From contig JAZGUH010000756.1 in assembly GCA_037893225.1 (NCBI GenBank), positions 69,501 through 133,500 on the forward strand: a DNA stretch of 64,000 bases. The letters run 5' to 3'. A program made the translations under genes and the position numbers. This DNA is from Hippasteria phrygiana. Lineage: Eukaryota; Echinodermata; Asteroidea; Valvatida; Goniasteridae. The first letter of the stretch is position 1. Every line of letters begins with the position of its first letter. A model generated the notes under the pieces. It saw only the letters and a list, made by a program, of their open reading frames with translations. It was not told the origin of the DNA and did no database searches. Positions 23,236 through 35,900 of this stretch are shown here, in pieces.

Positions 23236-23559
23236 ACCAAGTTTAGCTAAAATTGACCTAAGCTTCTAGGAAAAGAAGCATTTTTTATGAGCATTTCCAC
23301 ATTTTCATAAAATAACCACCGAGTGACCACTGAGTGGCCACTACGCTGAAATTACTAAAATGATGTACGGGGTATATGCTAAGCATGTAGGCAACTTGAC
23401 GAAAACAAAATCAAATCTGGTAAAGAATGTTGGCAAACATTTTTTTTACCCGTTTCAGTAGAATAAAATTTCCCCCACTGAGCATTTAGTGACCATTCGC
23501 CAAATTTCGTAATTTTGATGAAAATGATCCCTACTGACCATTAGGTGACCATTGGCCAA

Positions 23560-23720
23560 ATTATGTGTACACCCTATGAGGCTTGGTCCAGAGATGTAAT
23601 TAACCAACTTTGACATCAAGACTGTGGGAGAATAAGCATTTCGTAATTTTGAAGAAAATGACCCCTACTGACCATTAGCCAAATGACTTGTACACCCTAT
23701 ATGAGGCTTGGTCCAGAGAT
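23560..23720 (+). repeat. two-copy tandem repeat of about 120 bp
   Basis: GTACACCCTATGAGGCTTGG and the following TCCAGAGATGTAA recur about 120 bp later. The unit's middle (GACATCAAGACTGTGGGAGA to AAGAAAATGACCCC) is found again at 26,128-26,182. Confidence 0.55.
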
Positions 23721-24080
23721 GTAAATAACCTACTTTTAATCCGTGGGAAGAGGCCTTTTTGTTCGCTTATCCCGCGCGCGGTCTGGTCTGCAGAAGTTTA
23801 TCTAATATTTCTTGTTTCATTGATCAAAAATACACGATCACGATTTCGCGCGAGATGTTTGAGATTTTCTTGTTATCATTTGTACTGTACCTTTTTTTGT
23901 ATTTATAGCCAAATCTCATCCCTTGTTCAGCTTCCTTTCCCTGTCCCAAAATGGACCCAACTACTATCTAAACCTATCGATTGACAGGTTGTAACACACA
24001 CACACACACACAGTCGTACTTCCCTAATACGTCCGAGGACAAAGCTTTGTGTTTCCTTTTGTTCCCTTGATATAACCAAA

Positions 24081-24624
24081 CCCCATAGACTAAGCACGTA
24101 TCCTTACGTTCGAGGACCGATTTCAACAAAAGACTCTACGTTCGAGGACTGAAAGGTTTCTTTGTGTTTCCTTTCTCCTCTTGTCCTCGGAGATATATAC
24201 AGTGCACGTACACACTGTGAGAGAGGAATTGGTTGGTTTTATAATAGGCGGTGATAGTTATAAAAAAAAATTACTTGGTGCAGAGAACGTTTTTTGAATG
24301 TCTTTTACATTAAATGAATGGGAATTTTTGCAAATTGTTCAATCTGTAAATAAGACATGTCAACAAAATAGAGTGAACTTGGAGTCCAACCTCAGACATA
24401 TACACATGTACATTTGTTTCAATAGTGTACACTGTCTAATCCCCAAATATGTGTGTTCAGAAGTGTAAGTGTATTTTCCTAACCGTATTTTATGTATAAT
24501 TATTTACGTACTGGTGAGGACAAAAAGGAGGGTTCAACAAAGGGAACAATACTGTCCTCACGTTTATTTCTTTGTTCCGGAAAAGTGAGGACAGGCAAAC
24601 TAGTGCTTAGTCTATGAGGATGGG
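24081..24624. mobile_element. 544-bp TIR element
   Basis: CCCCATAGACTAAGCACGTA at the left pairs with GTGCTTAGTCTATGAGGATG at the right. CGAGGAC and GTCCTC motifs recur through the left part and in the flank (24,030-24,190). No protein is encoded. Confidence 0.6.
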
Positions 24625-26894
24625 TTAGTGTGTAGGACAATAGAAAGTCCTGACCAGGATGGAAAAAAAAGTACCATTGTATTTGTCTTGTATTTGACAG
24701 TCATACACATACTGTAATTCACGTAGTTCCACTAAAGAAGTGACATTACATTGGCATGGTAGGGTTCATTTATGTCTGTGAACATGTTTACACACTGGTA
24801 TTGAGAAAGTATGAATTTCCCCCCCATTTCCATAAAGGCCGAAAATCAAATTGCCGAACTGGGAGTGTTTGAAGGTGTAATAACTTGTTCAATATTTTAT
24901 GATTTCAGCCTTTATTATAAGCTTCAAGTAACAACTGCAAGACAGTTTCGAATCCAATTTCTTTTTCTAGTATGCTATAGTGGTATGCCTGCACACGTGG
25001 GAAACATTTGTTAATACCAAAAGCTGTTCTGTGTGTTTCTCTGTTATTTAATTTGGAACACATGAATTTACAAACCAAGTGAAACTGGCAAAAGTAAATG
25101 ACAAACTACTTTTTGTCCATAGAAAAATGGTATAGATTAAATGTTTTTCTTTGTGAAAATGTTCTAATAGGGACTTTCATCTTTTATATGTTAAATTAGC
25201 AAAATGAAATATATATGAACTAGTACCTGTTTTAAATGAGCATGAACAAACTATATTGCTCAATGTCAAATTTTACCAAGCGGGACCTGCCATTACTATT
25301 TTCCATCTTTGTACATATACATGTATTTATTTTGGTTGAAGTTGGAATAAAATAATGTTACAGAAACAGTCTTTGTTTTGTAATTGTTGATTTTTCCAAA
25401 TCGTTCTTGCAAAGTTTATTCAAAATTCAAGTTAAATTGAATTATGAGAACTGACCCATTTCAGGGATTTTACAATCAGTTATCTGGCAGCTATATCTGT
25501 ATTTTTTTTACTTTTGCATCACTGATAACGTGATATTTTATGAAGAAACTCCAAAAGTAAATTTAGTCAAGGAATAGATATTAACTGGTTTGATTTATGG
25601 TTTTTGTGGGACACTCGATTAAACCCAGTTTCAAAGCTGATAACATGATTTAGATCAAAGAATCGACAGTTTTCTGTAGGCCATGGGTTTTACAATTCGC
25701 AGTACATTTTTCATAAAGGAAAGTAAATTACCAGAGATCCTATTATTTAGGGTCTCCGTGATTATTTCAAACTAAAAATAACTGTAATGAGGCACCTTGG
25801 TTTAGAAATAAAAAAGGCCAACATTTAACTAAATATACGTTCTGGAAGACAGGCGCACCCGCCTCGATCGCGCGCATGCAATGCGTGCAAAATGTTTGTC
25901 TATTGTGTCAATAGAGGGCGCTATTTCTTACTTTTTTCTCATGCACATTTCGGGCTTGTTTTTGTCGTAAATTTTCTCATTCCCAAACAATTTGTGGATG
26001 TGGGAACAAAGTTTTTTCGATTAAGTACATCATAATTTATAGAACTGGAAATTTGTATACACTTCTGCAAACCAGATCACGTAACTCAAAAACTAAAGCA
26101 CTTTCGTCCTCCCGTCCCATGGACTATTTGACATCAAGACTGTGGGAGAAGAAGCATTTCGTAATTTTGAAGAAAATGACCCCGACTGACTTTCACCAGG
26201 TGTTTATATCTCTGCAAATGCAGTTGGTTTTGAAATAGTCCTTTGTAATTTAAATTTCTCCCCCCCCCCCCCCCCCCCTTTTTGGAGGGGTCCAGAAAGT
26301 TCTTTAAACCTGGAGTATGTAAATGTATGCAAATACGATATGCTAATTTATTAGGGCATGCCAAATGGATGAGTTTGTATATGCCGGCAATCGTGGACCT
26401 AGGACAAAAGAATTTGGGCGTAGGTAAAACATATTTCTCTGGTAAATAAACGTGACACTGATGGTTTTATTGGGGATATCGTTGGGGATTATACTTCTGC
26501 ATCACATGTGTAATTCATGTCACAAGTAATACTCAAAAGCACTGTCGAGAATCACAGACGCATTTTTCAAAGTGAAATTCGTACTCTGAAATTAAGTTCA
26601 ATATATGGTTTATGATGGTTTTAAATATCCCTATTTCCATTTATATTTGCCCCAACCACTCTTTCCTACGTATTTGCCCCAACCTCTTTAACTGGATGTA
26701 AGATTCGCCATGAGTAGCCTAGCTCGTACCCCGATTGTACTGAGACATAAGGCTCCCCGACTGCAAGAATTCCCGTCCTCGATCGGCTGCTAAAAAGGGC
26801 CTCGGGGGCTTGCTAAAAAAAAAACGAATTAATACTGGCCCTGGGCGTCCTTCTTCAGCACCTCGTCGGTAAGGCTTTATCCAAAGCCAACTTA
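24625..26894. other. intergenic stretch without a recognised gene
   Basis: AT-rich; one long C run at 26,262-26,278; a fragment of the 23.6-kb tandem unit at 26,128-26,182. No exon could be supported. Confidence 0.4.
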
Positions 26895-27169
26895 AGAGGT
26901 TTTGTCATGTATGAAAAGTATGATACTTCTAGGCTGCGACGAGTGATTTGGAAATTGGAGGCGAAGTTGTTATTGAAATCATAACAGAGAGGCACAGGTT
27001 CAAAAAATTAGTGTTTACCGAACCCAGTCTTACCGACTGGGTTCGGTAAACACTAATTTTTTGAACCTGTGCCTCTCTGTTATGATTTCAATAACAACTT
27101 CGCCTCCAATTTCCAAATCACTCGTCGCAGCCTAGAAGTATCATACTTTTCATACATGACAAAACCTCT
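26895..27169. repeat. perfect 275-bp palindrome (135-bp arms, 5-nt loop)
   Basis: Reading 26,895-27,029 and the reverse complement of 27,035-27,169 side by side shows no mismatch. The innermost arm is GAACCCAGTC, the loop TTACC. The sequence is not one of the TIR families seen elsewhere in the window and has no terminal motif of an element. It may be a young hairpin locus or an assembly artefact. Confidence 0.9.
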
Positions 27170-27979
27170 GAAAAACACAAACCCTTCCTGCATAGATGAA
27201 CACACGAAACGGGCGTTCCCAGTCACAGTTGTGCGATAATCGCACATCGCGCGCTTGGTGGTGACGTGACAGTCATGGTTCGCCGGGCCATGCGTGTTTA
27301 CATTTTAGCCCTAGATCCCGACCCGTTAATATATTCAGGTCATCACATAATCCATATGCATGTTCGTTTTGGAATCGCTGATTGGCTCCCTAGGAAAGCC
27401 TAGGGAGAAATAAAGAAAAAGTTAAACCGCTGATGCAGGATTCCCAAGACGAGAGTGCGAGCCTATGAGTTGGTCTAATCGTACCGTCAGAGGGCGCCCT
27501 GCACGGAACGAATAAACGCGACGCTACACGATCCGTTATCGATCACTGTCGTCTTGAACCAAGACTAATGTCCACGCAGCTGGTCGCAGTCGGCTGTGTA
27601 TAATTTGCGGACGAGAATTTCTAACCTGCTGGAGTACATAGAGTTGCACATCAGTAAATCAACTTCCATGGCCCGCACGCCAATGATAAATACGCCAACA
27701 TCCAAAATTCAGGAAAATACCAATGATTTTTTGGGAGAAATTTCCTTCCAAAGATGATCTGCCTAAAAGTAGTCCCGTAGCCCATCGCCAGCTTGAAAAA
27801 AATGATGCCCAAGCTCCATTGTAAAATAGAGCACTTTTAGGGCCCAATTTCATAGTAATACAAGCTGGCAGTCCTGTGCACCGCTTCCAACCTTCTCTTT
27901 TACAAACCCTGAAGTTCGTAGCCCACAAAATGCTCTTGCAGCAGGTCGGCATTTTAGGACCGATTTACTTATATTAACC
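27170..27979. other. intergenic stretch without a recognised gene
   Basis: A 97-codon minus-strand frame at 27,659-27,952 overlaps GGGCCCAATTTCATAGTAAT, a block that resembles dispersed repeats near 49,560; it is not considered a gene. Confidence 0.35.
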
Positions 27980-28175
27980 AGCACGATATGGGGCAGAGGG
28001 GTACCCCCCCCCCCCCCCCCCCCCTTTGTCCCTATTATACCCTATACACTCTCCAGACTATTGTTACCTAACACAGCCCCCTAGAGATCTGAAAAGAATT
28101 CCTGAGATTCCGGGAACACAATGACCAACACAAAAGAGGGGGGGGGGGGGGTTCTCTCGGCCTCATATCGCGCAT
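27980..28175. mobile_element. short TIR element, GCACGATATGGGGCAGAG family
   Basis: Starts GCACGATATGGGGCAGAGGG with a C run and ends in a decayed inverse (CTCATATCGCGC). Shares TACCCTATACACTCTCCAGA and AAGAATTCCTGAGATTCCGG with 46,658-46,866. Confidence 0.7.
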
Positions 28176-28684
28176 CATATGGATTTACTGGCCTGCACCC
28201 ATAGCATAGCATAGCACATAGCATGCATGGCTTGGTATGTACACATGGACAGGACGTTGCTAGGAAATTGCATGTAGTACAGGAACTAGACCAGTGAGAC
28301 GGCGATTATACATGAACGCGATTATGCACTCTCACGCACGCACATTCCAAGCATACGTCCGCGATTGGGATTGTGTAAACATATGGAGGTCTTCTAAAAA
28401 AGTTAAAGTACAAACAAAAGATGGACAATAGGACGTCCACGTTTTGAGGTCGATGCACGACTGTGGAGAGATATTTTTTTGGGGGGCCCATTTTTTTTAA
28501 AGGTGTCCCGAAATATTTTGCGTCCGAAAAATAATTTAAGAAGGAGTGGGGGTAGGACTGTAAGTTATGGGCGTCCTGGTGTCGACGTACGCAACAGTTT
28601 ATGGCATTTTAATTATTACCCCAATAAACCAAATAATGGACATTGGCAGAAACCTCTACGAAACTCGCCATTAGGCTAAGGCTG

Positions 28685-29075
28685 CATCCGAATCTGTTGT
28701 CTAGAGCTAGGTCTAGGTCTTCTCTCCATTAGAAATACGCGGGGGCACGCTGACAATAGACGTAGCCATATCTGGAAGCCCGTTTCGGACACGGCCTAAG
28801 GGCATTTCTCAAACCCTGGCTTGGGCTCGGACTTCGGCTTCGCGTAATTTTATGTCCCCAGATTTGGCAAGATCTTGCCAAATCTGGGGACATAAATTTG
28901 GCAAGATCTTGGATACTGTTTTTGCTACATGTATATCAGAGTCTGATGTTTTAATCAGGAGCCAGTCTGTTAATATATTTACGTATTCAAGGCTTCAGAT
29001 TGGCAGTGGGACTGGTGATTAGCTGGAGACTAAGCCAAAGCCTAAGCCGGAGCGAGGTTTAAAAAACGCTCAAGC
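28685..29075. repeat. dispersed repeat with a 44-bp perfect palindrome
   Basis: The first part (to about 28,800) is of the 4,790-4,900 family; the second is of the 9,330-9,540 family. At 28,851-28,894 lies a loopless palindrome centred on TTGGCAAGATCTTGCCAA with outer arms TATGTCCCCA. The end (GGCTTCAGATTGGCAGTG) is shared with 1,728-1,760. Confidence 0.6.
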
Positions 29076-29615
29076 ACGCAAGCAGCAGTAAAATGGCGCC
29101 ACCAACGTTTATTCATATTATACGTATAATTTTAGACTGGTCTTTCTAACAAACCATGCACATAATAATGCATGACACCCCTTGTATATTTCCTGACAAC
29201 TTTTTTTTTTTACTTTATGGGCAGATGATGAATGCATCTATGGAAAAAGTATTCCGCGTGTGCGATTATCGATTAACGCCATGCTATACCTCGTTAGCGT
29301 TTTTGTGTAATTTTTGACAATTTTTTTGCACTTTTCATGCAGATGATTATTAATGGTCGGTTTTGCGCATGTGCATGATCGATTATTGATCGACGAAGTG
29401 ATACACGTTGTTAGCGTTAACAACAAGTATACCTATTTAGCACACAGCATGCAAGCTGGACGCACGCATAAATTGAATAACCAACTCGTAAAGGGTTAAC
29501 AAGCACGGCCGTACTTGCTCCTCAGCACAAACAATAAACATCTAGTTAGACAAATATATATATAATCCTGTTGGTTTTCCATCCAAAGAAAAAATTATTT
29601 CTGCAGTTCTAAACC

Positions 29616-29951
29616 ATGTATACGAAGCATTTCATTCCTTTATTCATTCTCCTAGCACCGGGGATATTTTGGCCGTGCCGTTGTCAAAAGCCCGCGCTAA
29701 ACGGAGCCAAGTCCAAGTCCACTGGGGCAAAACAACAGCATGACCAGCCACCGGGATCGTACGCGCGCCGTCTGTCCCTAGGCAAGGACGGTGATTACGT
29801 GGTGGAGTGGAGCTACACCGAGGAGGATGTGGTATTCAGGGTACGGGCCAAGACCCTGGGCTGGGTGGGACTGGGTTTCTCCCCGAGTGGGGGAATGAAG
29901 GGAGCGGATATCGTGATCGGATGGGTGCGAGAAGGAAAGGCGTATCTGACG
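29616..29951 (+). CDS. MOXD1-like: MOXD1-like exon 1: signal peptide and start of DOMON
   Basis: ATG at 29,616 is followed by a hydrophobic stretch (FIPLFILLAPGIFWP), a linker rich in Lys and Gln, then the DOMON start (DYVVEWSYTEEDVVFRV, GWVGLGFSPSGGMKGADIVI). 112 codons, phase 0, donor GTAAGT. Confidence 0.92.
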
Positions 29952-32900
29952 GTAAGTGGGTAGTTCAATGGTGTTAACGGGGAGGTTTGCACGGGTGGCA
30001 CGTAGTTACGTAACCCCCTCTGGACCGATCCCGAATTCAAATCTTTAAGTTAAGTTCCACATCCGTTTTCATGCACAAGAGGCAGATAAAATAAGAATAA
30101 AGTGGTGTTTATACAAGTCCCAAGGAGGGAGGTGAGGTCCACCCAATGGTGGAAGTTACATGTACCCCGCCTTGATCTGTAGGTCTGTAAATCAGGATAA
30201 TTCTCTGCCATCTGTTGAAGATTTTATCCTCAACAGATTTGATCATGAAGATGACTCCTGTGTGTATTTTGATTGTGATTGTGCGTAATAGCCGATTATG
30301 AAGCAAAGTGTTGCAAAAATTGGTCCAATACATGCAGATACCATCCATGGATATTAAAATGTTCGTCTAATAGAGATACCAGATGGTGTTATTTACAGCA
30401 ACTACAACCCCGTGGTGTTTAACCACCTGTTCCGTAGCCGTTTGAATACTGTTTCCTTTGTTTTTGCGCCATGGGCGTCATGCTTGGCAGATAGCGCGAG
30501 TAATAAGTGTTTTGTTGTTATTGTTATTATATACCGGTATTAATCCTAATAGTCCTGAATCCTCCAATTTCAGTATAATTTTTTCACACCACCCAGGAAG
30601 TTAGGGTTAATATAAAACATGAATAAAAGTGTTGCCTAAACTGGTGTTACGTTAACACTATGTGGTATTCGTCCAATACATATACCCCATAGTGTTAAAT
30701 TATTTGAACACCACCGTGTTTTTACATTTCTGATTTTACATTTCCTTCTGCCAAGGATGGTTTTGCCGTCGGCAACGAGCAACCTCAGGAAGACAAACAC
30801 GGAGATTACGAACTACTGAGCGGCACGGAAGCAGATATGCATACCACGCTGGTTTTCACGAGAAAACTCGACACATCCGACTGCCAAGACCTCGTTCTGA
30901 AGGTATGTGCATGACCGTGATGTAGCATTCAAACTTGAATAGATGAGGGTTTGGTATTTTATGGCAAATACTGTAACACTCGACCTTTTTAAAGTTTTGC
31001 GTGCATAGATTATGGGAAAGCAAAGATAACAAAATGGCGTTCTTGGTCGGGGAACTAGACTATTTCCAACCATTCGACCATTGCTGGAAATTGATACAAA
31101 AATGATATAGGTTTGGTAATGATCAAACACCAAATTGATTAGTTTTAATCTAAAAGCTTACTTCAAGTACATGGGCGGCGATCCCGGGGATGACGGGGGA
31201 CGGCTATGGTAGTGCCCCCCCCCCCCCCCCCCAATAATTAATGGTCATATGGGTCATTGGCTTTTACATGCACCAGAATGCACCTGAATACACAAAGATC
31301 AGCACACCTTTTTAAAAATTTCCTATAGGATACATAAGAGACACCGAGTACACAGAGAAAACGCGGTTTAAACGTTTTAAACGACCCCGGGTTTTTAAGC
31401 AGGGCACATGAACAACCCGGGGTTGTTTAAAAAGTTTAAACAGCTTTTTAACAGTGTACAAAACGCTTGACAATTGTTGTTGGTTGTGTGCTTTTCCTCG
31501 CCCCCCCCCCCCCCCCCTCCCCCTCCAACCTCAACGAGAAATCGCCGCCGCTGCTGTTATAAGAAATGGAACTTGTACCAACTCTCCTGAGAAATATTCC
31601 CGTAAGTGAGTGGCATTTTGGCCTTGTCTTGGGCCATACCCAATTACCCATTAACAAATTCTGTGATTTTGAACCTATGATCACGGTATGTTTAAACTAT
31701 AAACAAAATTAATGCCCGAGTGCACATCCTGGACAGAATGTGAAAACAATGTAGTCAAACACTGTGTGACACAAATTGTAATCCACAGTGTGAAAACATT
31801 ATGTGTTTTTTAACAGAGATTGTCAGTCTGTGCACACTGTGTGTTTTGTAATGTGAACACACTTTTGGTCTAGGCCTATATGTATGCACAGTGCATTCAC
31901 GGCAACATTGCACACTATCTATTTTCATCTCGATTCCATTATTAATGTGTCGGCAAAATATCCCGAAAAATATGATCTCAGGGGGTGGGAATCACAGTGT
32001 TACCACAGAGTGAACACTGTGTGACTGACCACACAGTAAAACATTACATGGGCACATTGTTTTCACAGAGTGTTTTAACTATGTAATGACACTGTGACAT
32101 TTCATCTGAAATGCTGCCATCTTCTGTGTATGAACACCACCAAAAATGCTGTGTTTTTTTTCGGTTTCAACAATCGATATAAGCCCATCTGAATGTACAC
32201 AAAATCATTGTTAAAACAGAACAGTTTTTGACTATTTTCTCGTGATTTGGACGACGGATTGGGCTCAAACTTCACAGGCTTGTTGTTTCCTGTATAGATA
32301 GACGAATCCCGAATTGACGGAAATAGCACCGATCTGCGCACTTCCGGGTTTGAAAGCGAGGATCTCAGTGCTAAGTACGCTGAACGTGCGCTGCCATTTA
32401 TGGTGTGATTCATTCATGCATGAATGGATTGGTTGAATAACACTGTGTTTGTTTAGCATTGAGAATCTCGCTTTCAACCCGGAAGTTCCCCCGTGCACCC
32501 TGTATTTACGCGACTGTTACCTCCCCTGGGGAGGTGAGTAGGGGGATAAGTGCGTTTGCATTCCCTGCAGCCTATCGTGCACCGGCCTGGCATAATGGTC
32601 CTACGAAGCCTTGAAATGACGGCACACCGTCTTTACAACGTTCGCCAATTAGGGACATGCGCTACGTCGTATAGTATAATTAGTATGGTTTCTCCGGCAC
32701 TGTTCCATCCTCTCTTGGCTTCACAAAATAATGCAACGAGGTGAACGCGGTGTGAAATCATGGCACCTGGTGTGCTGTCGTTTTCAAGAAAAGTGGACAT
32801 TTATATCGTTTTCCAACGATAGTCTAGTTCCCCGACCTGGTAATTCCCTGACTCTATTCCTCAAATTTTTCTAAAGTAGGGTCAGGGAACCAGACTACTA

Positions 32901-35900
32901 GAACATATTTTTTTCTCTCTTTTTTCCCAGCATCTATGCACACAAAACTATAAACAGGTTAGTGTTACAGTATTTGCACGCTATAAAATACTACCCCCCA
33001 AATCCATTTATTTCTAAAAATTACAGCAAAAGCAAATTGTGTATACTGCCTTTAACATTTAGGGACATTTTTAGCAGAGCTTATTACATCCAATAATTTA
33101 TACACGTCAGTAACAATCATAATTGTCATTCTTCAATGAGCTGACCAACACGGAGCACGGGCCTACATAAAACCATGTCTATTGAACGATATGTAAATAT
33201 GCCACAACAGTCTTGTGTATTGCGTTTTTATTGACTGTTAGTATATAATTTCCAAAAGAAACTTAATAATGTGAGATTGTGGGAGAGGACATGCTCATTG
33301 CAAGTTGTCCATAAACAATGAACTAAACAATGAACTACGCACTGCTCAAATTACGTATAATATCCAATCAATACCACCCTACAGCCTTGACACATCTATT
33401 ATACCGGTGGTGTCACGTTTATTGAATGACGCCTTGCCATTATTATAGACGCATTAAAATATTGATATCGTATTATGTTAAGTGTTCAACTCATAAATTT
33501 GTGAGTATTCATATGGCACCAATGGACAAGTGCTCATAAAGATGAAATCGAAAAATGGGGGAAAAACCTGAAATCGAAGAGTAATATGAATTGTTATCAT
33601 TACATAATGGAAAAAAAGAATTAAAAATAGCTAATAGGACGACCGTCCCATAGACTTGTGCACAAAATCTTGTAAACTTTAATGTAACCTAACCCAAATA
33701 TTCCCTTTTCAAACCCCACGAAATTTGGTACATTTTCATTTTGGACCATCCTCTGTCGATATAACTCCTTTTCGACAATAAAATTCTCAATATTTAAAGA
33801 GGATCTGCGTTAAGCCGACCGTCAAACGGTCGCCCTAATGCCACCGGTCAACATAAGGCCTGAAATATCTTCTAAAACGGTCGACCTAATCGCGAATTAG
33901 TATGTATATTAATTTTTATTGATGGTATGTTTGTGTTTATATGCTGTATCACCCCGAAAAGTTACTTTTCCATTGGCGGACTTTTGAGATGCGTGGTGGC
34001 AGCAGACACACCGGTCCTTTTCCAATGTCCTCACCAGTTGTGCGCATGCTCAGAACTACGCGCGCATGCTCAGAACTATATACGGGCGCATGCTCAGAAC
34101 TAGCAAAATGGACCAGTATGTCTGCTGCCATCAGCGTCCCAAAAGTTTTCCAAATTGTTAGCATTAGATAATTTATGGGATTTTACCATTGATCTCTATA
34201 TAAACTGGATAGCTCATCATTGGCTACTGTGTGCTGTTCAAGCAACTGAAGCCAGTAGCCGCCATATTACCACTCACATTTTACCACTGATCTCTGTGTA
34301 AGGAGAACGAGATTGAAAGTGGACCCTGGGGATAAGGTTGAGAAACCTGTTGTTTTGGGAGTGGTAATATGGTGGATGGCGGCTTCAACTTGTACAGCCG
34401 ATGCGCTATCCAGTTTACATAGAGATCAGTAGATTTTACTAGAGTTCGTGCGTTTTAGACCGACTGTAGTACCTTCAATACCGTTGTACGTAAGCCCAGC
34501 CAATCAACACTTGCGAGTGTTCATGAGGTCAGTGATGCTTGCGTCCATCAATTAACTATCGGGATTGTACCTTAGCTTGTTGTTATTCATAATAAGGCCT
34601 GGCATATGATATACATGATTATTCTAATCATTAGTATACACGCCCTCCCGCCTTGTGACTGACTGATGTATACAATGGGTGCGTTCGATTAGCTTACACT
34701 ATAAACATTCATTTTTCAGCGTATTCGCTTAAAAAAAAAAAAAGCGAATACGCTGAAAAATGAATTCTAAAACAAGCATATGTCTTCGCTGGCCAAATAT
34801 CCTTCCGATGCGGAGTGAACAAAGAAGAGAAACTGATAAACAAGGGTTATGAACATAAACACCACGTTGAGATCCATAATTATTGCTTTAACCATCCACA
34901 GCAATATCACAGAAATTTGCAGAAACTTTCAGGTTCTATGTCAAGATGTACAACTCAATCACATGGTCATTTGGGACCGCACTAAAAATAAGTTTTTAAA
35001 AACTTTGTTTGCGTTATCCCTGCTTTTTCCACTGTATGGGGGAACTCTCTATGTTAATTTTAAATTTATAGTTCTAGATAATTAACAAATCTATATGGAA
35101 ATTGCGAATAAATCAAATCAAATCAAAATAAAATGGTTTAAAAGGACGCACATCTGCAACACGGCATGGGGATTACAATAGCAATACGGCAATGCCTGAA
35201 TTGGTGTATTCCATTTGCACCCCGGGGAGAGCAAAGGGAGCTAATAACTCTCACATCAGAATTCACACACGTGCATACACACACCCCCAAAACATACAAT
35301 GTTACCACACTGACTGCTTGTAATAACTCAAGTGTGGCACCACTGAGAAACATCCCTACTGCTTGATTTATGTATCTACTTGGCATAAGCAACCAGCAGG
35401 CATTCGCGTTCTCTGCATTTAAAATGGTTTGATCCTGACAACCCACACATGTGCGTTTTCCTATACTTATGAGGACCATGAATGGAACTTTTCTTCTGTT
35501 CCCTTTGTTTGTACTCTAACTTTTTCCGAACAGCTCCCATAAGGTTTGTACATGAAATTCTCCCGAGGACTCGGCCCATTAAGTCCTCGGTGTCATAGAG
35601 GAATTCCACATTAGCCCCTTCTGCGCACTTCCGGGTTGAAAGCGAGAATGCTCGTGGCAAACGAAACAACGCTTTTCAGCACATTCATTCATGCATGAAT
35701 TAATCAGGCCATAAAAGGCAGCGCAGGCGCACGATCAGCATAAAGTTGTTTACTGTGACATTGAGATCCTCGTTTTTAAACGCGGAAGTGCGCAGATCGG
35801 CGCTAAACTCGTCGTTGTGGGATTCCTCTATTGTTATCCCTAATCTCCCATTGTCCCAAGTCCTCTCTCGTATAGCCTAACCCACTCACATGTTAAAAAT

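Noticed and set aside
23560..23720. CRISPR-like or other regular short array
   Set aside because: Only two long units with no spacers; ordinary tandem duplication in an animal genome.
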